Of a DNA stretch of 8,371 nt, positions 1-6,221 are shown in pieces. Made by a program: the position numbers and the translations under genes. How positions within the stretch are numbered: position 1 is the first letter of the stretch; every line of letters begins with the position of its first letter. The stretch comes from Brevundimonas sp. (GTDB lineage Bacteria; Pseudomonadota; Alphaproteobacteria; Caulobacterales; Caulobacteraceae), in contig JAAXIW010000181.1 of NCBI GenBank assembly GCA_012270135.1, forward strand, positions 1-8,371, in the 5' to 3' direction. The notes below the pieces were generated by a model. It had not been told where the DNA came from. It ran no database searches and saw only the letters and a program-made list of their open reading frames with translations.

Positions 1-529
1 CGGCCACCGACATGGAGACGTTCTTGATCGCCACCAGTTCGGCGACGATGTCGCGAATTTCCTCGGCCGCCGCCTTCGGATCCAGACCGGCCAGCTGGGC
101 CAGGTCGATGGTGTTCATCAGGGCGTTGAAGATCGTCGTCTTGGTGGCGTGGTAGTAGTCCGACTGCTCCCGGACGATCTCCGCGACCGCCTGCGCCTTC
201 TTCAGCTGTTCGAAGCCGGGCGTCGCCTTCGGGCCGGGCGCATTCTTCGGCGCGGGCGGCGTCTCGGCGGGTCTTGCGCGCGAGGCCAGGGCGTCTAGGC
301 GGTCGGCGGCCGGCGAGGCGGGCTTGGCGGCATAGGATTCAGCGCGGCGCTCTTCCCGCTCGAGTTCGGCAATGTCGCCGCCGAACGCGAAGGCCTGGGT
401 CTGAACGCCAGGTTCCGGCTGGGGACTGGCGTCCGGCGCGGCCGCAGGCGCGGGGGCGGGGGCCGGAGCGGGCGCCAGACGCGCGGCCGCCGCCGGTGCT
501 CCAGGCTGACCTGTACGCTTCCCGAACAC
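1..529 (-). CDS. cpaF: CpaF (TadA-type pilus ATPase), N-terminal part, cut by the left edge
   Basis: N-terminal 176 residues of the Tad pilus assembly ATPase, a cytoplasmic hexameric motor that in this family drives both pilus extension and retraction. The start is a GTG at 529-527, three bases after the cpaE stop, giving MFGKRT, an opening typical of caulobacterial CpaF as I recall it. The purine-rich end of cpaE (AAGAAGAAGACC) could serve as ribosome binding site. Residues 11-40 are an Ala/Pro-rich, probably disordered tract; residues 50-66 are charged and helical (ELEREERRAES). Residues 105-176 form the helical domain that precedes the ATPase core (GFEQLKKAQAVAEIVREQ, then SDYYHATKTTIFNALMNTID). 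The Walker A, Walker B and His-box motifs lie beyond position 1 and cannot be checked. The reading frame is open throughout. Last gene of the cpaBCDEF run in view. High confidence from start peptide, order and helical domain. Confidence 0.9.
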   Translation of the reverse strand, partial: MFGKRTGQPGAPAAAARLAPAPAPAPAPAAAPDASPQPEPGVQTQAFAFGGDIAELEREERRAESYAAKPASPAADRLDALASRARPAETPPAPKNAPGPKATPGFEQLKKAQAVAEIVREQSDYYHATKTTIFNALMNTIDLAQLAGLDPKAAAEEIRDIVAELVAIKNVSMSVA

Positions 530-532
530 GCG

Positions 533-2095
533 TCAGGTCTTCTTCTTGAACAGGCCGGCGAACATCGACTTGCCATCGCCCTTGCCGCCCTTGCCCTTCG
601 GCCCGGTCAACATCGGCAGTTCGCGGCAGGACACGATCTGGGCCAGCATCTGGAAGGCGTCCGCGGCCTTGGACTTGGCGCCGGAGTCGAGGATCATCTG
701 GCCGTTGTTGGCGGCGGCGCCGAAGACCTTGGGATCGAACGGGATGATCAGGCTGGGGTGAACCCCGAGCGCGGCTCCGAATTCCTTGGCGGGGATCTCC
801 GGGCGGCCCGGGACTCCGACCTGGTTGAGCACCAGCCGCGGTGGCGCGTCGTTGGGGCGGCCCTGACGGATCAGGTCGATCATGTTCTTGGCGTTTCGCA
901 GGCTGGCGAGGTCCGGCGTGGCCACGACGACCACCTCATCGGCGGCGATCAGGGTGCGGCGCATCCAGCCCGACCACAGATGCGGCAGGTCGAGCACGAC
1001 GAAAGGCGCGGTGGAGCGGATCTGGGTGGTGACCTCCTCGAAGGCCTCGGGCGAGATATCCCAGTCCGTGTCGAGGGTGGCCGGGGCGGCGAACAGGCTG
1101 AGCTTGTCGGTGCAGCGGACCATCATCCGGTCCAGCAGGACGGGATCGAGCCGGTCCGGCTGGCTGAGGGCGTCAGCGACACCGTTCAGCGGGTCCTGGT
1201 TGAAGTCGAGACCGGCGGTGCCGAACGGAAGATCATAGTCGACGATGACGGTGTTGGCCCCGATGCGCTCGCTCATCGCATAGGCGGTGTTGTGGGCGAC
1301 GGAGCTGGCCCCGGCGCCGCCCCGGGCCCCGACGAAGGCGATCGATCGTCCGACGAAAGGCTGGGCGGGGTCGGAGAACAGGCCGCCGATGGCCGCGATA
1401 AGCTGGAGGGGCTGCAACGGAGCCACGAGGTATTCGCTGACGCCCCGCCGCATCAGTTCGCGGAACAGGAGGATGTCGTTGGTGGCGCCGATGACAACCA
1501 CCTTGGTGCCGGCGTCGCAGACCTCGGCCAGCTGATCGACTTCCCACAGCAAGGTCTGCGGGTCTTTCAGACATTCGACGATGATCAGCGGCGGCGTCGG
1601 TTCGTGTTGATAGGCGTCGACGGCCGCGGCGACGCCGCCCACCCGGATCTGGGTGGTGGCGCGCGACAGACGGCGATCCTGACCAGCGCGCTCGGCCGCC
1701 GCGAGGGTGTCCTGGCGCTCGGCGAAGACGTGGATGGCGATGCGCGGTACCGAGACCTCGGGCCCGCTTCCGCCCAGCGAAGGCGGCGAGAAGGCCGCCG
1801 AGGCCCCGGCGACGAGGTCTCCCACGGGATTGAAGCCGGCCACGGCGGGCATCTGGGTCTCGACGGGGGCGGCCGGGTGCGCGGTCGCCGGCCCGGCGAC
1901 GGCGGGAGGCGTGAACTGCAGGGGCGGCCGCGCATCGTCCGCCATACCCGGGGCGTCGGGGGCGGGGTATGCGCCGCCGGCCTCCAATGGCCGTTGCGGC
2001 GCAGGTCCGGGACCCGGCCCGGGGGCGACATAGCCCATGTCGAGATCGAACTCGTCCTCGAAGTCGTCAACCGGTCGGGGGAAGGCGTTTGTCAT
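533..2095 (-). CDS. cpaE: CpaE (TadZ-like), polar pilus-localisation ATPase homologue
   Basis: 520-residue CpaE/TadZ protein, a MinD/ParA relative that in Caulobacter marks the pole where the Tad machine is built. Residues 1-115 are acidic, then a Pro/Gly/Ala-rich linker. Residues 117-240 look like a receiver domain, but the usual phospho-Asp after strand 3 is replaced (IIVEC, 171-175) and no Lys-Pro follows strand 5 (EYLVAPLQ). Residues 250-490 are the MinD-like domain. Its P-loop reads GARGGAGASS (256-265), with Arg in place of the deviant-Walker signature Lys and Ala in place of the P-loop Lys. Walker A'-like VIVDYDLP is at 283-290 and Walker B-like VVLDLP at 366-371. The C-terminus is Gly/Lys-rich and ends SMFAGLFKKKT, possibly a membrane- or partner-binding tail. 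The ATG lies six bases after the cpaD stop. Degenerate nucleotide-binding motifs are known in TadZ proteins, so hydrolysis is doubtful. Confidence 0.95.
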   Translation of the reverse strand: MTNAFPRPVDDFEDEFDLDMGYVAPGPGPGPAPQRPLEAGGAYPAPDAPGMADDARPPLQFTPPAVAGPATAHPAAPVETQMPAVAGFNPVGDLVAGASAAFSPPSLGGSGPEVSVPRIAIHVFAERQDTLAAAERAGQDRRLSRATTQIRVGGVAAAVDAYQHEPTPPLIIVECLKDPQTLLWEVDQLAEVCDAGTKVVVIGATNDILLFRELMRRGVSEYLVAPLQPLQLIAAIGGLFSDPAQPFVGRSIAFVGARGGAGASSVAHNTAYAMSERIGANTVIVDYDLPFGTAGLDFNQDPLNGVADALSQPDRLDPVLLDRMMVRCTDKLSLFAAPATLDTDWDISPEAFEEVTTQIRSTAPFVVLDLPHLWSGWMRRTLIAADEVVVVATPDLASLRNAKNMIDLIRQGRPNDAPPRLVLNQVGVPGRPEIPAKEFGAALGVHPSLIIPFDPKVFGAAANNGQMILDSGAKSKAADAFQMLAQIVSCRELPMLTGPKGKGGKGDGKSMFAGLFKKKT

Positions 2096-2101
2096 GTCTG
2101 C

Positions 2102-2776
2102 CTATTCCACCGCCTGGGAGAGACGGCCTTCGACCAGGGGTTCCTGTGGCGCAGAGGTGACTTCACCCCGGCGGTAGTTATCGAAGACCACGGCCGCGCG
2201 GCCGGAGTCCGCGGGGCTGATCGGGCGATGGCCGACGATGTCGCGCGGATCGGCGATCTGGGCGGCGAGATTGGCGTTGATGGCGCATCCCAGGCCCATC
2301 GAGCTGCTGTTCGAGAACCGTCCCTCCATCGCGCGCGGTTCCGCGGCGCAGTTGGGGATCACGGCGCGAACCGTCTCGAAGCCGGCGAGGACCGGAGCCC
2401 TGGGATCCGGCGCGGCATAGGAGACGACGAGGATACGGTCAGCCGGGAGTCCGGCGGACTCGAGCGCCGACCGGACGGCCCAGGTCTGTCGCGCCGCCGC
2501 TGCGTCATTGCCCGAGGGTCCCTCGATACGCACCGCTCCCACGCCCGAAGAGAAGTAGCGCCCGGCCAGATCGTTTATCGCGGCCTGCTGCGTGTAGGAG
2601 AGGCCGTCCTCGTGCACGGCGAGGGCGATCCGGTCGAGACCCGGCTCGACCCGCAGCGAGTATCGCGACAGGGGCGTGACCGGCTGCGTCACGGATGCGC
2701 CCGTCGATGCGCAGGCGCCGAGCACGGTAGCCGCTGCAACAGTCAGGAGGAGGGCGCGCATCATCGGGGACCTCAT
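2102..2776 (-). CDS. cpaD: CpaD, outer-membrane lipoprotein of the Tad pilus
   Basis: 224-residue CpaD-family lipoprotein, expected in the outer membrane or periplasm, where it aids secretin (CpaC) assembly. The N-terminus is a lipoprotein signal: basic start, hydrophobic LLLTVAAATVLGAC with lipobox LGAC and the acylated Cys at residue 22. The rest is a soluble alpha/beta domain without further membrane segments, with the family-like phrases LDRIALAVHEDG, FETVRAVIPNCAAEP and GLGCAINANLAAQIADPRDI; two more Cys are in these conserved parts. Two starts are possible. The ATG at 2776 overlaps the cpaC stop as ATGA. The ATG at 2764 (residue 5) has a GAGG six bases upstream and gives a more compact signal peptide starting MMRALLL. 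I list the longer form, but the inner one may be used. Followed by cpaE after six bases. Confidence 0.9.
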   Translation of the reverse strand: MRSPMMRALLLTVAAATVLGACASTGASVTQPVTPLSRYSLRVEPGLDRIALAVHEDGLSYTQQAAINDLAGRYFSSGVGAVRIEGPSGNDAAAARQTWAVRSALESAGLPADRILVVSYAAPDPRAPVLAGFETVRAVIPNCAAEPRAMEGRFSNSSSMGLGCAINANLAAQIADPRDIVGHRPISPADSGRAAVVFDNYRRGEVTSAPQEPLVEGRLSQAVE

Positions 2777-4197
2777 TCGATCACATAGCCCACGGGGCCG
2801 CTCCAGCCCGTGTCGGGAGCGTCGGCGGCGTTCGGGCGGCCGTAATGCTGGTTCAGCTGTCCGAACAGGATGGTCTGGGCGTCGTTGGCGATCCGCAGGC
2901 CGTCGGCGGGCGTCTGCATCCGGCCCGGCGACGTCGGCGAGACGATATAGGCCTCAACGATGATCACCAGTTCGGTCTCGCCGGAGGCATAGTCGCGTGA
3001 CCGGAACAGGGCCCCGAGCACGGGCAGATCGCCGAGGCCGGGCAGTTGGTCGATGTTCTGGCGGGTATCCTCCCGCAACAGTCCGGCGATCATCAGCGAG
3101 CCGCCCGACGGCAGTTCGACGGTGTTGGATGCGCGCCGAACGGCAAGACCCGGGATGACGAGCGACGATCCCGTGGTCCCGCCCAGGGTGAAGGCGCCGA
3201 GCGATGTCAGCTCCGAGACCTCGGTCGACAGCTGCAGCGAGATGCGGCCGGGCGAAAGCACGATCGGCCGGACCGCAAGCCTTACCCCGTAGGGCTTGAA
3301 CTCGATGGTCACCTTGGTGTTGCCGCCGTCGACCTCCTGGCCGACAGGAACCGGGAACTCGCCGCCGGCGAGGAATTCGGCGGCCTCGCCATTGGCCGTG
3401 GTGATGTTCGGCTCGGCGAGGATGCGGACCAGGCCCGCGCGTTCGAAAGCGCGCAGGGAACCGTTCAGGCTGCTGCCGTCGCCGGCCGAGTCCTGGTAGT
3501 TCAGGACCCCGCCGCCCAGCTGGTTGCCCGAAACAGCGAAGGTCGCAGCCTGGGTCAGGGTGAGGCCGTCTCCTACGCTCGCAAGAACGGCTGTCGCGTC
3601 CAGACCGAGTTGCTTCACCGCTGTACGCTGGACCTCGACGATCCGGGCCCGGACCGTGATCTGGTCGGAGCCCTCGATCGTCATCATGTTGATGACCTTG
3701 TCAGGGGTCGAGACGAAGGCGCGGGCGACCTGGCTGGCCCGGTCAGCTTCGCCCGGACTGAAGACAGTGCCTGTCAGGATGACGCTGTCGTTGACCGCTT
3801 CGGCCCGCACGTTCGCACCGGGCATGACCCGGCTCAGCGTGTCCTGCAGGGCGGAGACGCCGGCGTCGACGCGAATGCGCAGCGACAGGATGGTGCGGCC
3901 GGCGTTGTCGAGCACCACGGCGTCGGTCTCGCCCGGCGCGAGGCCGATGATGGTGATGCGGCGCGGCGAGTGAAGCATGGCTTCGGCGACCGTCGGGTTC
4001 GGCACGATCACATCGCGGGCGTCGGCGGGCAGATCCACCGCCATCGACGAACCGCGCGGCAGGCTGATCAGCTGGGATTGGGCGCCCATAGAGACGGCGG
4101 CGCGGGTCTGGGCCTGCACATCGGAGGGCGACGGCATGGCCACGACCAGCACGCCGGCGAGGGCGACGGAGGCGAGACGCATCAGCGGGCGCTTCAT
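2773..4197 (-). CDS. cpaC: CpaC (RcpA-type), outer-membrane secretin of the Tad pilus
   Basis: 474-residue secretin that forms the outer-membrane channel for the pilus. Residues 1-29 are a Sec signal peptide (hydrophobic VALAGVLVVA, cleavage probably after VQA). Residues 41-110 are the pilus/secretin N-terminal domain (VIVPNPTVAEAM, then ETDAVVLDNAGRT). Residues 113-165 are BON-like (LQDTLSRVMPGANVRAEAV, VILTGTVFSPGEAD). Residues 180-260 lead into the secretin core. The C-terminal secretin domain, about 250-420, has AEPNITTANGEAAEFLAGGE, the VPVG gate motif (283-286), FKPYGVRLAVRPIV, and ASNTVELPSGGSLMIAGLL followed by LPGLGDLPVLGALFRS. The tail after 425 is short and may contact CpaD. Length is usual for alphaproteobacterial CpaC. 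The start ATG overlaps the cpaB stop in ATGA, indicating translational coupling. Confidence 0.96.
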   Translation of the reverse strand: MKRPLMRLASVALAGVLVVAMPSPSDVQAQTRAAVSMGAQSQLISLPRGSSMAVDLPADARDVIVPNPTVAEAMLHSPRRITIIGLAPGETDAVVLDNAGRTILSLRIRVDAGVSALQDTLSRVMPGANVRAEAVNDSVILTGTVFSPGEADRASQVARAFVSTPDKVINMMTIEGSDQITVRARIVEVQRTAVKQLGLDATAVLASVGDGLTLTQAATFAVSGNQLGGGVLNYQDSAGDGSSLNGSLRAFERAGLVRILAEPNITTANGEAAEFLAGGEFPVPVGQEVDGGNTKVTIEFKPYGVRLAVRPIVLSPGRISLQLSTEVSELTSLGAFTLGGTTGSSLVIPGLAVRRASNTVELPSGGSLMIAGLLREDTRQNIDQLPGLGDLPVLGALFRSRDYASGETELVIIVEAYIVSPTSPGRMQTPADGLRIANDAQTILFGQLNQHYGRPNAADAPDTGWSGPVGYVIE

Positions 4198-5090
4198 TGG
4201 ACCACCACGACTTCAGGCGCGCCGCCGCGATAGACGCGGACGGCGGCGGATTGGCGCGGCCCGGCGGACACGCGGCCGGAAGGACCGCCGGTATCGGCGT
4301 AGGAACGCAGTATCAGGCTGAGTTCGCCTTCCGACTTCGCCAGGGCGAGCGCCTCGGCATCGCGCGGGCCGACCTCAAGGGTGGCCGTGGCGCCGATGAC
4401 AGTCTGCTCGTCGTCGCCGGCGCGGGTCGACTGGTCGATGGCCAGCACCTTGATATTCTGCATGACCGTCGCCGAGGTGAATTTCGACCGGTCGCCCTCG
4501 GAGGCTCCGATATTGCCCAGGGTGGTTTCGCGGGTGAGGACGACATCAACCCGGTCGCCGGGCAGGATGAAGCCGCCGGCGGCGGTCTCGACCGTGACGC
4601 GGATGGCCATGGCGCGCATGCCCGGCTCGAGGTAGGCGGCCATGTAGCCACTGTCACCGGCGCGCACGATCTTGCGCATGATGATAGGCTCGCCCGCGAG
4701 GATGGGCTCGCGCACCACCGAGCCGACGTAGTCGGCCTTGGCCCCGCCGGTCGCGAGATCGGTCGCGGCGCGGGTCACGGCGGCGACGGCGCCCTCGGGT
4801 TTCGACTGCTCGGCGGCCGGAATCGGCGTGGAGCCGTCGGTGATGAAGGCGGGATTGACCTGGTCGACCGGCCATTCCTTCCAGTCGAGGTCGGATTCCT
4901 CCAGCCGTTTGCCAGGCTGCAGATCCTTGGCGGCGACCAGAACCCTGGCCATCGGGCGGGCGTCAACCGGCGCGGCGGTGGCCACGGCGGTCGGCTCGTT
5001 GGACGGCGATCCCATGGCGCGCACGACGAGGGCCAGCCCAATGGCGGCCACTGCGGCGACACAGATCACGATGATTCGGGCAGGCTTCAT
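4194..5090 (-). CDS. cpaB: CpaB (RcpC-type), inner-membrane-anchored periplasmic pilus protein
   Basis: 298-residue CpaB, the periplasmic partner of the secretin, thought to link the inner-membrane platform to CpaC. Residues 6-25 are one membrane anchor (IIVICVAAVAAIGLALVV). Residues 47-140 are a SAF-type domain (ARVLVAAKDLQPGKRLEESD, ending GSVVREPILAGEPIIMRKIV). Residues 155-265 match the RcpC/CpaB domain (MRAMAIRVTVETAAGGFILP, then GDRVDVVLT). The C-terminus carries VRVYRG (284-289) and a Val-rich end. The start is supported by a GGAG seven bases upstream (5098-5101) and by the position of the anchor. It is the first gene of the cpaBCDEF run, 124 bases downstream of cpaA, with a CtrA-like box 79-95 bases upstream of its ATG, so it may have its own cell-cycle promoter. 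Confidence 0.95.
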   Translation of the reverse strand: MKPARIIVICVAAVAAIGLALVVRAMGSPSNEPTAVATAAPVDARPMARVLVAAKDLQPGKRLEESDLDWKEWPVDQVNPAFITDGSTPIPAAEQSKPEGAVAAVTRAATDLATGGAKADYVGSVVREPILAGEPIIMRKIVRAGDSGYMAAYLEPGMRAMAIRVTVETAAGGFILPGDRVDVVLTRETTLGNIGASEGDRSKFTSATVMQNIKVLAIDQSTRAGDDEQTVIGATATLEVGPRDAEALALAKSEGELSLILRSYADTGGPSGRVSAGPRQSAAVRVYRGGAPEVVVVQ

Positions 5091-5097
5091 CGACTGT

Positions 5098-5101
5098 CTC
5101 C
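5098..5101 (-). promoter_or_regulatory. Ribosome binding site of cpaB
   Basis: GGAG on the minus strand, seven bases before the cpaB ATG. It is the best Shine-Dalgarno sequence among the pilus genes here; most others are coupled to the preceding gene or have weak sites. It fixes the start of cpaB. Confidence 0.75.
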
Positions 5102-5168
5102 GGAAGGGCCGGCCGGACCCCGAGATCGGTCCTTCGCCCCCCTGCCGTTAACGAACATGCAGTGCGCG

Positions 5169-5185
5169 GGTTAACGGGGGCCTAA
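5169..5185 (-). promoter_or_regulatory. Candidate CtrA box upstream of cpaB
   Basis: Read on the minus strand the site is TTAG-N7-TTAACC (spacer GCCCCCG). The Caulobacter CtrA consensus is TTAA-N7-TTAAC, so it differs by one base. It lies 79-95 bases upstream of the cpaB ATG and in the same orientation. A second TTAAC half-site is in the palindrome CGTTAACG at 5146-5153. CtrA control of pilus genes is established in Caulobacter for pilA; its use here is inferred. I did not find a convincing -10 hexamer downstream. Confidence 0.5.
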
Positions 5186-5187
5186 GT

Positions 5188-5219
5188 GCTAACGCAGGGC
5201 TCGCCGGACGAGCGTTAGC
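5188..5219 (-). other. Inverted repeat at the end of cpaA
   Basis: Perfect 8-base arms, GCTAACGC (5188-5195) and GCGTTAGC (5212-5219), enclose 16 bases that hold an alternative shorter pair, GCTCG (5199-5203) and CGAGC (5209-5213). The cpaA stop codon (5217-5215) lies inside one arm. No T-run follows on the minus strand, so it is not a normal intrinsic terminator. It could stabilise the cpaA 3' end or be a protein-binding palindrome next to the CtrA-like box. Confidence 0.5.
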
Positions 5220-5727
5220 CGCCGAGGAAGGCGGCCATCAGTGGCGAGGCCGGCCAGGCGACCAGGGCGCCGATGGCGATGGCGACCCCGTAGGGGATGT
5301 GCCCCTTGGGCTCCATCAATTGGACCAGCCACCCCGGCCCCGCGCCCACATAGGGCTGCAGCCAGGCGCGGCTGACGAGCAGGGCCAGGGAGAACACGCC
5401 GCCGACGACGGCGGTGGCGAGGACGAAGACTCCGGAGCCGGACAGGCCGAGCCACAGGCAGGCGGCGGCCATCAGTTTGACGTCGCCGCCGCCGAGCAGG
5501 TTCAGGGCGAACAGTCCCATGCCGATCAGCAGGGCCGCGCCCGCGACGGCGATATGGATTCCGATCGCCGCGGGTTGAAGTCCGAGAGCCAGGGCCGCGG
5601 GGAAGAAGCCGAGGATCAGCAGGCCGGAGATCCAGTTCGGGATCTTCATCGACGTCAGATCCTTCAGCCCGGCGACGATGACCAAGGCGGGAAGAATGGC
5701 GAGCAGGATCAGTTGCAGGACTTCCAT
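5215..5727 (-). CDS. cpaA: CpaA (TadV-type), A24-family prepilin peptidase
   Basis: 170-residue integral membrane aspartic protease of family A24, of the short TadV type without the N-terminal methylase domain. It would cut the PilA leader and the TadE-like leaders on the cytoplasmic side of the inner membrane. The two catalytic Asp are Asp23 in LKDLTSMKIPN and Asp82 in the GGGDVKLM motif (79-86). Hydrophobic segments are at about 4-20, 32-50, 54-77, 86-93, 98-118 and 144-165. GHIPYGVA (142-149) is the conserved C-terminal motif. The ATG choice puts Asp23 at the usual distance from the N-terminus, though no good Shine-Dalgarno is visible. It follows the pilA terminator, so it is read either by leakage from pilA or from a weak promoter in 5728-5776. 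Confidence 0.94.
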   Translation of the reverse strand: MEVLQLILLAILPALVIVAGLKDLTSMKIPNWISGLLILGFFPAALALGLQPAAIGIHIAVAGAALLIGMGLFALNLLGGGDVKLMAAACLWLGLSGSGVFVLATAVVGGVFSLALLVSRAWLQPYVGAGPGWLVQLMEPKGHIPYGVAIAIGALVAWPASPLMAAFLGG

Positions 5728-5776
5728 GGCGCCAGACTGCGTGATCGACCTTTAAGGCGGCGTTTCCGGCGGTGCG

Positions 5777-5812
5777 CAAAAGCAAAGGGCCGGAGCGTTC
5801 CCGCTCCGGCCC
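5777..5812 (-). terminator. Intrinsic terminator downstream of pilA
   Basis: Arms GGGCCGGAGCG (5787-5797) and CGCTCCGGCCC (5802-5812) form a perfect 11-base stem with a four-base loop. On the minus strand it is followed by TTTGCTTTTG, a U-rich tail. The plus strand has no matching T-run, so it acts one way. It starts 27 bases past the pilA stop and separates the pilin message from cpaA and the rest. Confidence 0.88.
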
Positions 5813-5839
5813 TCGCCTGTTTCAAGACGCTTGCGACGC

Positions 5840-6010
5840 TTAGGTGGCGCCGATGGCGGTGGCGACCTTGCCGAACTGGGTCGAGATGTTGGTTCCCAGG
5901 GCGGTGACGGCCGCGATGATCACGACGGCGATGAGGGCGGCGATCAGGCCATATTCGATGGCCGTGGCGCCCGACTCATCGGACATGAACTTCGAAATGA
6001 ACTTCTTCAT
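5840..6010 (-). CDS. pilA: PilA, Flp-type major pilin of the Tad pilus
   Basis: 56-residue Flp prepilin, the subunit of the Tad pilus. The leader is MKKFISKFMSDESG (14 residues), cut before ATAIEYGL; mature Glu5-Tyr6 is the Flp signature, and the cut leaves a 42-residue pilin. The hydrophobic helix (YGLIAALIAVVIIAAVTALG) is followed by a short polar end, NISTQFGKVATAIGAT. Size and motif match the Caulobacter PilA type. The start is set by the leader length: the frame stays open upstream to 6091, but an earlier start would give a 41-residue leader unlike the family. AAGGG (6021-6025) ten bases upstream is the likely ribosome binding site. It stands alone between a candidate CtrA-type promoter and a strong terminator, as expected for a highly made subunit. 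Confidence 0.97.
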   Translation of the reverse strand: MKKFISKFMSDESGATAIEYGLIAALIAVVIIAAVTALGTNISTQFGKVATAIGAT

Positions 6011-6061
6011 GGTCTTTGTTCCCTTGCAGAAGAGGAGCGAGCTACTGAACGACGGGGGGAG

Positions 6062-6221
6062 CCGGTAGCCCGCTTGACCCCCAAAACGCACCGTCGTTAT
6101 CGCGCATATCGGTTAAGGCCCGGTCGCCGGGCGTGGTTACCGGAATATTTACTGTAGAATCTCCCGGAATGACCCGTCGCCGGACCGGTATCTACCGGCT
6201 GTGACTGGTGCTGGTCCGGTA
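6062..6221. repeat. Cluster of five CCGGTA/TACCGG hexamers
   Basis: CCGGTA occurs at 6062-6067, 6185-6190 and 6216-6221; its complement TACCGG occurs at 6138-6143 and 6193-6198. The copies at 6185 and 6193 form a palindrome, CCGGTA-TC-TACCGG, and 6216 repeats 6185 in the same orientation 31 bases away. All lie between pilA and the divergent pilus operon, so they may be sites for a regulator. No regulator is assigned. Confidence 0.45.
6096..6116 (-). promoter_or_regulatory. Candidate pilA promoter with CtrA half-site
   Basis: On the minus strand TTAACC (6116-6111) is followed seven bases later by GCGATAAC (6103-6096). The latter matches the Caulobacter housekeeping -10 consensus GCTANAWC at seven of eight positions. 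No good -35 is seen, as is common at CtrA-activated promoters. A weaker second CtrA-like site, TAAA-N7-GTAACC, lies upstream at 6133-6149. The predicted leader RNA would be about 80 bases. Direct regulation of pilA by CtrA is known in Caulobacter; this exact placement is inferred. Confidence 0.45.

Noticed and set aside
758..2788. Long open frame on the plus strand (676 codons) opposite cpaE and cpaD
   Set aside because: Antisense frame kept open by high GC; composition is Gly/Arg/Asp-rich with no domain, signal or start context, and it lies opposite two firmly identified genes.
3046..4233. Plus-strand open frame opposite cpaC
   Set aside because: GC-driven antisense frame with no recognisable motif; cpaC on the minus strand explains the region.
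4197..5174. Plus-strand open frame opposite cpaB
   Set aside because: Gly/Asp/His/Arg-rich translation without any domain, antisense to a clear CpaB.
5752..5755. TTAA upstream of cpaA as a CtrA site
   Set aside because: Single TTAA; the partner at the N7 spacing (GAAA) has two mismatches, which is too weak to call.
6011..6091. Longer PilA start at 6091
   Set aside because: It would give a 41-residue leader before the Flp cleavage site; the family leader length fits the ATG at 6010.
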